From NCBI GenBank assembly GCA_902727855.1, contig CACVAS010000128.1, positions 1 through 64,000 of the forward strand: DNA of 64,000 bases, given 5' to 3'. Source of the stretch: an uncultured Sulfurovum sp. Lineage in GTDB: Bacteria; Campylobacterota; Campylobacteria; Campylobacterales; Sulfurovaceae. The notes beneath the pieces are model-generated. The model saw nothing but the letters and a program-made list of their open reading frames with translations, searched no databases and was not told where the DNA came from. Positions 25,991 through 34,900 of this stretch are shown here, piece after piece. Position 1 is the stretch's first letter; the number at the start of each line of letters is the position of its first letter. The translations under genes and the position numbers were made by a program.

Positions 25991-27088
25991 TTATTTGACT
26001 TTACCTTTGCTTTGAACTTTTTGAAACATTTTTTCACTCACCGGTACAAGTAAAAGCTGATCTAAAACCAAATACTCATCAAGTAAATTATTCATCATCA
26101 TAATCTCCTCTTTAGTACTGTTGTAAAGCTCTGCAATACTTGTTAAGGTCTCTCCCATTTTCACTCTATGAGACAAACTATGTACTTTCACATCACTTTC
26201 ACACCTATATAACTCATAGCGTAAATAAAAAGCATATATTTTTGCACTAGGTATCATAATGTTATACTTGGGCTTTTCATGAGGTAAAATGCCATTTTTT
26301 ACTTTTTTATTGAGCTTTAATAACTCACTTTTTTCCATAGTAAGCAGGGAAGCCACATCTGCTAAATCTGTACCGCCAGAGACCTCTACTTCTGTCACGT
26401 CAAGGTTTGCAATACTACCTCCTTGTATGTCAAACCCTAAAATCTCATTTTCACCTATCATCGCAACAAGTAATATTTTCTTAATATAATCACGCGTCTC
26501 TTTTGGCAAATACTTTAATCTGTCATCAGTTAAAACTGCAATATCATCTGTTCCTGCCTTTTTAATGGCACGCTCCACACATCCCTCACCACAATTATAT
26601 GCCATAGCTGCCACATACCATTTGCCAAATTGTCTATAGAGCTTATTGAGGTATGCCATAGCTGCAGAGGTAGATGACCTTGTATCGCACCTTTCATCGT
26701 AGTGATCACTGACGGTTAAGTTGTATTGTTTAGCAGTGGCTGGCATAAACTGCCAAAGACCTACAGCTTTTTTGGGTGAGACAGCATGAGAGACAAAACC
26801 CGACTCCACCATAGAGAGGTAAATAAACAAGTCACTTACGTTTTCATCTCCCAATATATTACGTAGTGTCGGTAAAATAACCTTCCCTCTTTTAATAGAA
26901 CGCTTATAAAACCGTCTCAATCCCTTTTCATTTTTAAATACAAATTTTTGAAACGCATCATTATAAACATAACTTCTCTCTACATCAAACTCAGAAAAAA
27001 CATAAGAGTATGAAGGGTATTTTTCTTCCACTAAGTCACCATATACTGTCACAGTGCTAAAGATTAGTATAAAAAGTATTTTGTACAT
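25991..27088 (-). CDS. mltD: MltD-like membrane-bound lytic transglycosylase
   Basis: A 365-residue exported lytic transglycosylase: signal peptide (about 1-17), helical region, SLT domain with catalytic Glu in SMVESGFVSHAVSPKKAVGLWQ and the AMAYNCGEG motif, and one LysM repeat near the C-terminus (VKMGETLTSIAELYNSTKEEIM). E. coli MltD has two LysM repeats and is longer. It cleaves peptidoglycan to 1,6-anhydro products. The flanking rlpA and tatD genes are co-directional. Confidence 0.92.
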   Translation of the reverse strand: MYKILFILIFSTVTVYGDLVEEKYPSYSYVFSEFDVERSYVYNDAFQKFVFKNEKGLRRFYKRSIKRGKVILPTLRNILGDENVSDLFIYLSMVESGFVSHAVSPKKAVGLWQFMPATAKQYNLTVSDHYDERCDTRSSTSAAMAYLNKLYRQFGKWYVAAMAYNCGEGCVERAIKKAGTDDIAVLTDDRLKYLPKETRDYIKKILLVAMIGENEILGFDIQGGSIANLDVTEVEVSGGTDLADVASLLTMEKSELLKLNKKVKNGILPHEKPKYNIMIPSAKIYAFYLRYELYRCESDVKVHSLSHRVKMGETLTSIAELYNSTKEEIMMMNNLLDEYLVLDQLLLVPVSEKMFQKVQSKGKVK

Positions 27089-27094
27089 TTTCTA

Positions 27095-27865
27095 CTAAAA
27101 AGTGAACAATCTATGTGCATTTTTTGTAGAAACACTACAAATTTCATCTATACTCGCATCAGATAAATCAGCCATTTTATCAGCTACGAGTGTCGTATAG
27201 GAAGGTTCATTTCTTTGTCCTCTATGTGGGTGAGGTGTGAGGTATGGGGCGTCTGTTTCTAACAAGAGTTTATCTTTAGGTATTTTAGGGTACACATTCA
27301 CTAGCTTTCTAGCATTTTTAAATGTAATCACCCCACCAATGCCATAGTAAAAGTTTTTCTTTGCTAACTTTAGTAGTGACTCATCTGCATTGTAACAGTG
27401 TAAAACACCGCCCTCTTCTCCAGCATGTTTGTCAAGTAGTTCTAGACAGTCTGCACTCGATTCACGTACATGCACAATGAGTGGTTTCTTCATCTCTTTT
27501 GCCCAGAGTATTTGGTCTACAAAGACCTTTTTTTGTGCTTCTTTCTCTTTTTCTATGGCTTCTTCACCTTCTGGCAAACGAAAATAGTCTAACCCACATT
27601 CACCAATGGCCACACACTTAGGATGATGTACAAATTTTTCCAAATAGCTTCTATCATAGGCTTCTATGTCATACGGGTGTACACCTACAGAAAAATAAAC
27701 TTCACTATGTGCTTCAGCTATTTTCACTGCGCGTTCTAGTGTAGAGATATCTGCACCGGGTATTATGAATTTTTCTACGCCAGCCTCTTTGGCATTTTGG
27801 AGTACCTCTTCTAAGTCGTCTTCATAACGTGGGTCATCTAAATGACAATGTGTGTCTATAATCAT
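27095..27865 (-). CDS. tatD: TatD family hydrolase
   Basis: A 256-residue TIM-barrel metal-dependent hydrolase, probably a 3'-5' exonuclease/deoxyribonuclease. Metal ligands are in DTHCHLDD at the start, IGECGLDY, PLIVHVRES, VLHCYNAD and ETDAPYLTPHPHRG. Length is normal. It overlaps recN by 4 bp, so a DNA-repair role is plausible alongside RecN. Confidence 0.94.
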   Translation of the reverse strand: MIIDTHCHLDDPRYEDDLEEVLQNAKEAGVEKFIIPGADISTLERAVKIAEAHSEVYFSVGVHPYDIEAYDRSYLEKFVHHPKCVAIGECGLDYFRLPEGEEAIEKEKEAQKKVFVDQILWAKEMKKPLIVHVRESSADCLELLDKHAGEEGGVLHCYNADESLLKLAKKNFYYGIGGVITFKNARKLVNVYPKIPKDKLLLETDAPYLTPHPHRGQRNEPSYTTLVADKMADLSDASIDEICSVSTKNAHRLFTF

Positions 27866-29394
27866 ACGGTACCTCTTAACTTTTTTGCAAATTCTCTAGC
27901 TTCTTTGGTTGGGTTTTCACCTGCTATAATACGTGAAATTTCATCTATCCTACCCTCTTGACTTAACACAACCACTTCACTCTTAGTAGCATCTTTTGTC
28001 ACTACAATGTGTTGATTTGCCAAAGCAGACAGATGAGGCTGATGAGAGATGGCAAATATTTGATAAACGGATGAAAGTTTACTTATCATAGTAGCAATGG
28101 CTATAGACTCATCTCCAGAGACATTGGCGTCTATCTCATCAAGTATGAGGACTCCTTGTGAGTCTTCTTTGTTAATGGTAGAAGCCATGAGTGCCAAACG
28201 TACACGGTTAAACTCCCCTCCACTCAACGTCGATGCAGAAGAGCCTCCAAGTACAACTTCAAGCTTGTCTGAACCACTTGCATCTAGCGTTTTAGCATCA
28301 AAAACAAACGTTAGTGCTGGTAACTTAAGTGTTTTTAAATACCCTTCTAAAACAGTCTCAAGCTTTTTAGCCTGTGCTTGGCGTTGTGTAGAGATTTGCC
28401 GTGAGAGTGTAGAGATTTCAGTATATTCCATGGCGAGAAAACTCTCTAACATGCTTTTGTCTTGGGCTATGTTTTCATACCCTAAAAGCTCTTTTCGTTT
28501 TGCCTCTTTGTACACTAAAGCCTCTTCTATAGAACCGTAACGTTGTTGCAGTGCCGTGATGTCAGAGAGCCTGTCGAGTATCTCTTCAACATCTAACTCT
28601 TCTAACTCATTGGCTAAATGCTCCGTCTCTTCAAAGTCTGCACGCACTTGATTCATGGCATCTATAAAAGTAGAAGCATCTTTATCTAAAAGCCTATAGA
28701 CCTCTTCTACCGCGCTCTCAGCTGCAAAAATATCCATAGCAGTAGCCAATGATGCCTTTATCTTGTCTATGCGAGAGAGCTGTTGTTTGACTTGAAGAAG
28801 CTCAAGCTCTTCACCTATTTTAGGATTTATTTTTTCTATCTTCTCCACTTCATACGTGGCAAACTCTATGAGTTCTGCTAACTTTGATTCATCTGACTTT
28901 ATTTTAGCTAACTCTTGAAATTTAAGCTTATAGTTTGCATAACGTTTTGTGTACTCTTTTTTGAGTTTTTTAAACTTTTTATCGCTAACTAAAAGTACGT
29001 TATCTAACATCTCAACCAAGGCTTCAGACTCAAAACCACTTTTATCTCGTACAGACAAATACTGCACGTAAGGTGCAAACATTTCAGACAACGCTTTTTT
29101 AGAAATATTTTGCCCTTCTATAAAGTAGCGTAACTTCTCTTTTTTCAGTGTCTTAATGGTCACTTCATCTTCTAAGACATAGGCTTCACTTTGTAGGCTA
29201 GTAGGTTTTAAAAGTGTCACCTCACATAACGCTGCACTGCCTTGTGTACTGTAGCCAAAACTAGTGAGTATGGTAGACATAAGCACAGATTTTCCAGCCC
29301 CTGAAGGTCCTGTAAATACGACTAAACCCTTGTCAAACTCTAGCTCAACAGTGTCAAAGGTCACTAAGTCATTAAAATATAGACGTTCTACCAA
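27862..29394 (-). CDS. recN: DNA repair protein RecN
   Basis: A 510-residue SMC-like ATPase for double-strand-break repair. Walker A is GPSGAGKSVLM near residue 30. Two coiled-coil arms flank the middle, the signature is TLSGGEFNRVRLAL, and Walker B is GVLILDEIDANVSGDES. It is shorter than E. coli RecN (553), as in other Campylobacterota. The start is a TTG that overlaps the nadK stop; the N-terminal VERLYFNDLVTFD strand of the family begins there, and no ATG fits better. Confidence 0.94.
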   Translation of the reverse strand: MVERLYFNDLVTFDTVELEFDKGLVVFTGPSGAGKSVLMSTILTSFGYSTQGSAALCEVTLLKPTSLQSEAYVLEDEVTIKTLKKEKLRYFIEGQNISKKALSEMFAPYVQYLSVRDKSGFESEALVEMLDNVLLVSDKKFKKLKKEYTKRYANYKLKFQELAKIKSDESKLAELIEFATYEVEKIEKINPKIGEELELLQVKQQLSRIDKIKASLATAMDIFAAESAVEEVYRLLDKDASTFIDAMNQVRADFEETEHLANELEELDVEEILDRLSDITALQQRYGSIEEALVYKEAKRKELLGYENIAQDKSMLESFLAMEYTEISTLSRQISTQRQAQAKKLETVLEGYLKTLKLPALTFVFDAKTLDASGSDKLEVVLGGSSASTLSGGEFNRVRLALMASTINKEDSQGVLILDEIDANVSGDESIAIATMISKLSSVYQIFAISHQPHLSALANQHIVVTKDATKSEVVVLSQEGRIDEISRIIAGENPTKEAREFAKKLRGTV

Positions 29395-30266
29395 AGCTTG
29401 TCACCCCAATGAAGTTTTTCTCTTAACACAGAAAAGTAATTTCGCTCTTTTCTATGTAGTAGTTTTGCACCTATTTTTGCACCCACTATATGCACAACAT
29501 CACCCTCATTCATCTCATATACCTCTTGTCCATCTATGGTCGCTATGGCTTCATATTTTTGCGCATCTAGTTCTATGCTAAAGTCTGCAGGTACTACAAG
29601 CGGTCTTTGGTTTGCCAAAGAGTGTGCCAATACCGGTGTCACAATAAACGCTTTTGTCAAAGGGTAGACCACAGGACCACCCGCAGCCAAATTGTACGCA
29701 GTTGAACCAGTTGGTGTAGAGATGATGAGCCCATCACCTCTATAAGAGTTAAAACGTACCCCGTCAATAGAGGCATTGACTTGTACCATTTTAGATGGTT
29801 TTGGGCTCGTAATGACCACATCATTAAAGGCAAAAAACTCTTTTGTCTCACCAGAACTCTTTTGAATGTACCCAGCAATCATCATACGATCATCTATGCG
29901 GTACTCTCCAGTAAAAAGTAACTCTAAAAAAGTCTCAACGTCATCTATGGTTATATCTGCTAAAAAGCCTAAATTGCCTGCATTAATGCCCATAACAGGC
30001 TTTTTAAAATAGTACGAGCGTCGCACCAAAGAAAGTAATGTACCATCTCCACCTAAGGAAACCAAAAAGTCTGACGCTTCACACATTTTATCAAAAGCCA
30101 TACCCTCTAGACCAATCATCTTTGCAGAACTCTCTGCTAACAATACACGTATACCTTTAGCTTCAAACTGACTTTTAATACGCTCAAATAACGTACTAAT
30201 CTCAGGATCAGTAGGTTTAAGTATAAATCCAGCTGTTTTTATCTGTTCTAGTTTTTGATTAGCCAT
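29388..30266 (-). CDS. nadK: NAD kinase
   Basis: A 292-residue ATP-NAD kinase that makes NADP. GGDGTLLS (catalytic Asp), MGINAGNLGFLAD, the RGDGLIISTPTGSTAYNLAAGGPVV block split over about residues 170-200, and PLVVPADFSIEL are all classic. It heads the long minus-strand run that ends at mrdA; no hairpin interrupts the series. Upstream 30267-30434 holds no gene I can recognise. Confidence 0.95.
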   Translation of the reverse strand: MANQKLEQIKTAGFILKPTDPEISTLFERIKSQFEAKGIRVLLAESSAKMIGLEGMAFDKMCEASDFLVSLGGDGTLLSLVRRSYYFKKPVMGINAGNLGFLADITIDDVETFLELLFTGEYRIDDRMMIAGYIQKSSGETKEFFAFNDVVITSPKPSKMVQVNASIDGVRFNSYRGDGLIISTPTGSTAYNLAAGGPVVYPLTKAFIVTPVLAHSLANQRPLVVPADFSIELDAQKYEAIATIDGQEVYEMNEGDVVHIVGAKIGAKLLHRKERNYFSVLREKLHWGDKLW

Positions 30267-30434
30267 GTGTTTCCTATGTTGTAGAAAATTATCCCAAATT
30301 ATGCAATACTAATATATATTTTGGGTTTACTATTGATAGAGTAGCATAAAATTGCTTTGTGAGGGAAAAGCGTGTCAAATTGCCATGTTTTTATAAAAAC
30401 CTATGCACAAACTCTACGCTTGTCAACTTTTCTA

Positions 30435-31004
30435 TTATGGATTTTTACTCAAAGTCACAATATCTTCTACTACTACACCAGAAAGCATATCAATATGTTT
30501 ACGTTCATCTTTTAAGTTTGGTTTATCATTACCTACATTTGTTAATACAGACAATTCGTTTAACCCTCTATCTACTATTGAGCTACTAAGTAGTTTTCCA
30601 TTTTTACTACCTGTATAAATAACCTTCTCTTCTTTCTTTATAGAATACGTCATATCTACGATTGGCTTACTCACTGTAACAGACTGGAAATTAAAATTAC
30701 GTGTATAGTCAACATTCATATCTATTGTAAGACACGTTTGTTTACTGGTACATGCCTTACCAGTTTGTTTCAGATATTTATTCATATCTTCTTTAAAGTA
30801 TTTAGCTAATGTTTGTTCATTAGGGTATAACTTTTGTTCTTTACTAAAATCTAAAAAACTTATTTTCTTAAAAGCAACAGTGACTGCTCCTACTGTATAG
30901 CCTTTATTGTTAGCTAAGGTTTGTTTAGCCTCTGGTGACATAGATGTGCCTGCACATCCTACTAAGAGTACTGCCAATACTGTGGTAATTATATATTTTT
31001 TCAC
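30435..31004 (-). CDS. Predicted lipoprotein of unknown function
   Basis: A 189-residue lipoprotein (MKKYIITTVLAVLLVGC, Cys17). The mature part has strand-rich segments (CLTIDMNVDYTRNFNFQSVTVSKPIVDMTYSI) and a Cys pair (ACTSKQTC). The pattern, a positively charged helical part followed by amphipathic strands, recalls small outer-membrane assembly or secretin-associated lipoproteins, but I cannot assign a family. Last of four closely spaced small genes. Confidence 0.78.
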   Translation of the reverse strand: MKKYIITTVLAVLLVGCAGTSMSPEAKQTLANNKGYTVGAVTVAFKKISFLDFSKEQKLYPNEQTLAKYFKEDMNKYLKQTGKACTSKQTCLTIDMNVDYTRNFNFQSVTVSKPIVDMTYSIKKEEKVIYTGSKNGKLLSSSIVDRGLNELSVLTNVGNDKPNLKDERKHIDMLSGVVVEDIVTLSKNP

Positions 31005-31023
31005 TATTTGTTCCTTTTTATTT

Positions 31024-31248
31024 TTACTGAACTACTATATTTTGTCCGGTGATACGGTTGAATTCTGAGAGTTTCATGACTCTGTTATTATAATAAACAT
31101 AACCCTTTGGTGGAGTGATTCTTTTATCTCCACATCCTATACTACAAGGATAAATGGTTCTTTTTCCTGTATTCATAAAATCTGATGAGACACATCCTGA
31201 AAGCAGTACTGTAACTACTGACAAGCCTAATATTCTATATATTTTCAT
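31024..31248 (-). CDS. Small predicted lipoprotein
   Basis: A 74-residue lipoprotein if begun at the ATG at 31248, where AGGAAAAGA precedes it and the signal peptide MKIYRILGLSVVTVLLSGC starts; the longer frame (to 31275) overlaps the previous gene and spoils the signal. The short mature part has CSIGC and an aromatic segment (PPKGYVYYNNRVMKL). Family unknown. Twenty bases separate it from the previous gene. Confidence 0.72.
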   Translation of the reverse strand: MKIYRILGLSVVTVLLSGCVSSDFMNTGKRTIYPCSIGCGDKRITPPKGYVYYNNRVMKLSEFNRITGQNIVVQ

Positions 31249-31268
31249 TCTTTTCCTTTCATTTAAAT

Positions 31269-31919
31269 TTACCACTCATCTTTAATATACAAACTATCCA
31301 ACATCCTTTTGGCTCTTCTTTTTAGATCTGAGTAGGTGTATTGTTTGGCTAGGGTTGGGTTGGTGGGTTTGGAGTAGGTTAAACGAATATGTACTTTTTT
31401 GTATTTTGTTTTATCTTGATTAAATTTATGACAATCGTATCCTACATATTTAGAATTTTTATTTTTTATTTTTGTATATTCCATTACTGTACATAAATAA
31501 TTTTCTTTTCCATACCTATTTATATAATATTTGTCATTCTTGTCAATACGTATATTTGAACGTAAATAAGAAATATAGTGATTTTCAATAGCCCTTTCTC
31601 TCTCTGTATACTCCAATATGTTTCTTGATGTACTAACAGTTATATGATAAGCAGATCCATTTTTAAAACTAAGTGATATGGAGTGACCATCACGGCTACT
31701 TGCTCCTCTCCATCCTTGTCTTATCCCTGTAAAATCAGACTGTTTTGAAGTAGGAAATATAAAAGAAAACTTTTTTGTATTAAAAACAAAGGAATCCATA
31801 GTTCTTTTATCTGTAATGGAAAAAAACGTTGGTGGTTTTTTACCTGTAGAGAGTAATAGGTTATGTGAATTACCACACCCTAGTAGCACTAAACTTACAA
31901 GCATCAATATATACTTCAT
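31269..31919 (-). CDS. Predicted lipoprotein of unknown function
   Basis: A 216-residue lipoprotein (MKYILMLVSLVLLGC, Cys15). The mature part is basic with strand-like stretches (SFIFPTSKQSDFTGIRQGWRG, HSISLSFKNGSAYHITV) and two Cys (LCTVMEY, GYDCHKF). No family recognised. The neighbouring small genes on the same strand suggest a shared envelope role. AAAGGTAAG precedes the ATG. Confidence 0.75.
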   Translation of the reverse strand: MKYILMLVSLVLLGCGNSHNLLLSTGKKPPTFFSITDKRTMDSFVFNTKKFSFIFPTSKQSDFTGIRQGWRGASSRDGHSISLSFKNGSAYHITVSTSRNILEYTERERAIENHYISYLRSNIRIDKNDKYYINRYGKENYLCTVMEYTKIKNKNSKYVGYDCHKFNQDKTKYKKVHIRLTYSKPTNPTLAKQYTYSDLKRRAKRMLDSLYIKDEW

Positions 31920-31930
31920 GACTTACCTTT

Positions 31931-32065
31931 CTATAAACCATTTAAATTAGTTGGTTGGGTAATAGATGAAGATGTTCCATAACTTGCTTTACTAGCATCC
32001 ACGTTAATTTGATTATAAAATAACATATCCATCTGATAATCCTCTGGAAAGTTTCTTGATTTCAT
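31931..32065 (-). CDS. Possible 44-residue protein heading the lipoprotein cluster
   Basis: An open frame of 44 codons beginning MKSRNFPEDYQMD and ending NLNGL, 11 bp upstream of the lipoprotein gene at 31269, with GAGATGAA before the ATG. Composition is protein-like (acidic and aromatic start, Ser/Thr-rich tail) and no signal peptide is seen. It could be a small gene or the end of a truncated one. I include it because spacing and strand fit an operon and the reading frame is otherwise unexplained. Confidence 0.4.
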   Translation of the reverse strand: MKSRNFPEDYQMDMLFYNQINVDASKASYGTSSSITQPTNLNGL

Positions 32066-32101
32066 TTCATCTCATCAAGTTATTTTGACTAGATTCTTTT
32101 C

Positions 32102-33664
32102 CTACACCCCAGGGGCTTTCCACATACTTTGTGTTAGTCCTCTGTCTACCAATGCCAACTGATGGGCATAGACTTCTTCCCATTGTGCTTTTATCTTTGC
32201 GTACTTTACAGTGTTTTCAACATTAGGGGTGTAGATTTTAGCCCACTCTACTAGAGTTTCAGATGCTTCTACCATGTTCTCGTAGATGCCTGCACCGACC
32301 CCTGCACTCATAGCCGCCCCTAGTGCAGTGGCTTCTGTGACTTTGGGTACTTTTATGGTGCATCCTGTGACATCTGAGAGTATCTGGCACCATAATGCCC
32401 CTTTGCTAGCTCCTCCTGCAAAGACAATCTCTTCTATGTTAAGTGCTGAAAATGCTTCTATTTTTTCTAGGTTTATTTTAGAGACGATACACGCATTTTC
32501 TTCTAAGCTTCTAAACATCGATGCTCTGTTACACACCTCTGGGTCAATGCTTAGGTTAATGAAAGAGGGTGATGCATGGTACCATTTTCCGTACTTCATA
32601 CTGTCTGAAAAAATGGGGAGTATGCCATGCGAGCCAAGAGGTACTAAGGCGGCTTTTTCTTCTAGTACAGCGTAAGTGTCTACACCTCTTTCTTTTGCTT
32701 CGAGCTTTTCCATGTCACAAAAGGCATCCCTAAACCAACGCATCACAAGCCCCGAGAAAAAGGTAATGCCCTCTGCTTGAGATAACCCTTCAACCACATG
32801 AGGGTTTACCCTTATGCCCATGTCTTTAGGTGGTATGACACTGGACTTCATGTTGACCACTTGTTGCCAAAAAGAGCCACCAAGTACTGCAACTTGTCCT
32901 TCCCGTACCACACCTAAACCAGCGGCTCCTAGTTGTACATCGCCACCACCCATGACAACTTTGGTATGTGTAGACAATCCTGTCTCATTTGAGGCTTTTT
33001 TTGTCACTTTACCCATGAGAGCACCTGTCTCAAACACAGATGGAAATATATCTGACTTTAGCCCTACTTTCTTGGCCATAGAGACATCCCAGTCTCTTCT
33101 CTTTAAAGAGAATATACCAGTAGTCCCACCATTGCTAGGGTCTGTAGCAATGACGCCAGAGAGCTTTGCTAGTATCCAGTCTCCTATCATAGAGATAGAC
33201 GCTACTTTCACATAGACCTCTGGCATATTATTTTTAAGCCAAAGTAGTCTTGGTAGAGCCCCTAGTGCAAAAGTTTGTCCAGAGGTTTCGTAAAACGCTT
33301 CTTCTATGCCCTCAAATGCTTCTTTTAAGTAACGTACCTCTTTATCGGCTCTGGCATCGACATTGGCAACACCCCAAAGTGCTTCGCCTTTTTCATCATA
33401 AAGCACAATCCCCTCACGCATACTTGTAGCTGACACTGCCACAATGTCTGAGCCTTGAAGTTGTGCTTTTTTAAGTGCCTCTTGTATGCACCAGAGCGTT
33501 AACTCCCAGTTGGTTTTGGTGTCAAAAGTCATAGAGTTGGCTACACCTTCAACTTCTAGGTGTACCCACTCTTTTTGAGCCACTGCTATTTGATTGCCTA
33601 GCGTGTCAAAAATGACTGCACGTACAGAACCAGTGCCTGCGTCTATTGCCATGAGGTATTGCAT
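32102..33664 (-). CDS. lsrK: Autoinducer-2 kinase-like FGGY sugar kinase
   Basis: A 520-residue FGGY kinase that matches E. coli LsrK over nearly its full length. Examples are MAIDAGTGSVRAVIFD (ATP site), ATSMREGIVLY, ANVDARA, ETSGQTFALGALPRLLWL, MGGGDVQLGAAGLGVV, GGSFWQQVVN, FFSGLVMRWFRDAFC, YHASPSFINLSID, VFAGGASKGALW and the C-terminal LTQSMWKAPG. LsrK phosphorylates the quorum signal AI-2 (DPD) in the cytoplasm. The similarity is much closer than to xylulo- or glycerol kinases. Upstream on the same strand are an aldolase and an LsrG-like gene; Lsr transporter, LsrR and LsrF genes are not in this window. The name rests on remembered sequence. Confidence 0.8.
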   Translation of the reverse strand: MQYLMAIDAGTGSVRAVIFDTLGNQIAVAQKEWVHLEVEGVANSMTFDTKTNWELTLWCIQEALKKAQLQGSDIVAVSATSMREGIVLYDEKGEALWGVANVDARADKEVRYLKEAFEGIEEAFYETSGQTFALGALPRLLWLKNNMPEVYVKVASISMIGDWILAKLSGVIATDPSNGGTTGIFSLKRRDWDVSMAKKVGLKSDIFPSVFETGALMGKVTKKASNETGLSTHTKVVMGGGDVQLGAAGLGVVREGQVAVLGGSFWQQVVNMKSSVIPPKDMGIRVNPHVVEGLSQAEGITFFSGLVMRWFRDAFCDMEKLEAKERGVDTYAVLEEKAALVPLGSHGILPIFSDSMKYGKWYHASPSFINLSIDPEVCNRASMFRSLEENACIVSKINLEKIEAFSALNIEEIVFAGGASKGALWCQILSDVTGCTIKVPKVTEATALGAAMSAGVGAGIYENMVEASETLVEWAKIYTPNVENTVKYAKIKAQWEEVYAHQLALVDRGLTQSMWKAPGV

Positions 33665-33728
33665 AGTGTATCTCCTACGTTTTGAGCCTTACGGCATATG
33701 TTTTGTTTGTATTCAATTTACCCTATGT

Positions 33729-33752
33729 GGTGCGTTAGCAAACGCACCCTAC
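33729..33752. repeat. REP-like palindrome between the aldolase and lsrK genes
   Basis: GGTGCGTT-AGCA-AACGCACC is a perfect 8-bp stem with a 4-base loop, followed by CTAC. Read on the minus strand this is GTAGGGTGCGTTTGC..., which I recall as a dispersed repeat core in many bacterial genomes. It directly abuts, and includes, the aldolase stop codon. It may also weaken transcription into lsrK. Confidence 0.55.
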
Positions 33753-34897
33753 TTTAACTTCGCCTGTTCTAGTTCCCAGTATTCCATTGCAAAACTATCT
33801 GCTATAGAAATACTCTGGTACCCACCAAGCTTGTCTGCACGAAGTACAGCCATCATCGTATGAGATACAACATCGTTGATGACATCTGCTTCTTTTTGTG
33901 TCTTGCCAAAAGTCACCACACCAAAGTCTTTTATCACTGCATATTTAGGGTTGCTATCTAACATGATTTCATCTGTTCTATACGCATTAAAATACGCTTC
34001 ATAGTCCACTTTGTAGTGCTTCAAAGCATCATCAATATCACTCTCTTCCAACACCAAAGGCACTCTCTTGGTTCTAATGATATGCTCAGGTGTTAAAACC
34101 CCTCGCGTTACTTTAGCACGTAAGTCATCTTGTGAAGCATAATGTAAAGCAAGTGGTGTTTGGTTGATATGCATAAACGTATCTATATTTAAGTCATCTA
34201 CATGAAACGTCGTAGGTTCGATGTCATCGAACATCAGCGCGGCATTTTTGTCTAAAAACGCTTCTGCCATAGTCACAGCATCTATCATTTTTGTGTACGA
34301 TTTTTGTGCATCATCATCAAAAGTAAATATGCCATGGTTATGCAAGATAATCCCCTCACAAGCATCCCAGTCAAAATCATCTTGAGTCATCTCATAAATC
34401 TTTTGAGCCAGTATAAACCCAGGCATCACATAAGGAATAATGAGAAAATCAGGGTAAAGGTTTGTTATGTGTTCCTGACCCTCTTTCGAATTAGAGATAG
34501 TCACCACTGCATCTGCATGGGTATGGTCTACCACTTTAAAAGGTATGAGTGCATGGAGTATGGCTTCGACAGAAGGGTTGGGTGCCGTTTTGTCTATCAT
34601 CGCTGCTTTTTGACCTTGTACCATGTCTGTGTCACTAAGTTTATTCATCTTAGCCATTTCAAGAAGTGTTGCCATCTTCACAGGTGCAAAGCCCTCAGCC
34701 TTTATGGACACCAAGTCCCATCCAGAGCCTTTAACATACAGTATCTCTTCACCCTCTACCATGCTTTTGACAGAAGTATTGCCCCCACCATGAAGGACAA
34801 GTTCATCACTTTGACCCAGTAGATTTGAGGTATAGACTCTCATATCTAGGTCTGTTTTACATTTTGACGCTACATTATCATCCCATAAATTTTTCAA
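33749..34897 (-). CDS. Class II aldolase/adducin family protein
   Basis: A 382-residue class II aldolase like the N-terminal half of the RhaD-type bifunctional rhamnulose-1-phosphate aldolase/dehydrogenases, without the C-terminal SDR domain. ELVLHGGGNTSVK is the phosphate-binding start. Zinc ligands are seen in VVDHTHADAVV and ILHNHGIFTF, and PNPSVEAILHALIPF is typical. Such enzymes split phosphorylated sugars to DHAP and an aldehyde. Standing between lsrK and an LsrG-like gene, it could cleave a phospho-AI-2 breakdown product in place of LsrF. That function is an inference; a deoxy-sugar phosphate is the alternative. Confidence 0.85.
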   Translation of the reverse strand: MKNLWDDNVASKCKTDLDMRVYTSNLLGQSDELVLHGGGNTSVKSMVEGEEILYVKGSGWDLVSIKAEGFAPVKMATLLEMAKMNKLSDTDMVQGQKAAMIDKTAPNPSVEAILHALIPFKVVDHTHADAVVTISNSKEGQEHITNLYPDFLIIPYVMPGFILAQKIYEMTQDDFDWDACEGIILHNHGIFTFDDDAQKSYTKMIDAVTMAEAFLDKNAALMFDDIEPTTFHVDDLNIDTFMHINQTPLALHYASQDDLRAKVTRGVLTPEHIIRTKRVPLVLEESDIDDALKHYKVDYEAYFNAYRTDEIMLDSNPKYAVIKDFGVVTFGKTQKEADVINDVVSHTMMAVLRADKLGGYQSISIADSFAMEYWELEQAKLK

Positions 34898-34900
34898 GAC

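Noticed and set aside
33749-34897. Aldolase considered as part of a rhamnose pathway (rhaD)
   Set aside because: No rhamnose isomerase or mutarotase nearby and the kinase resembles LsrK, not rhamnulokinase.
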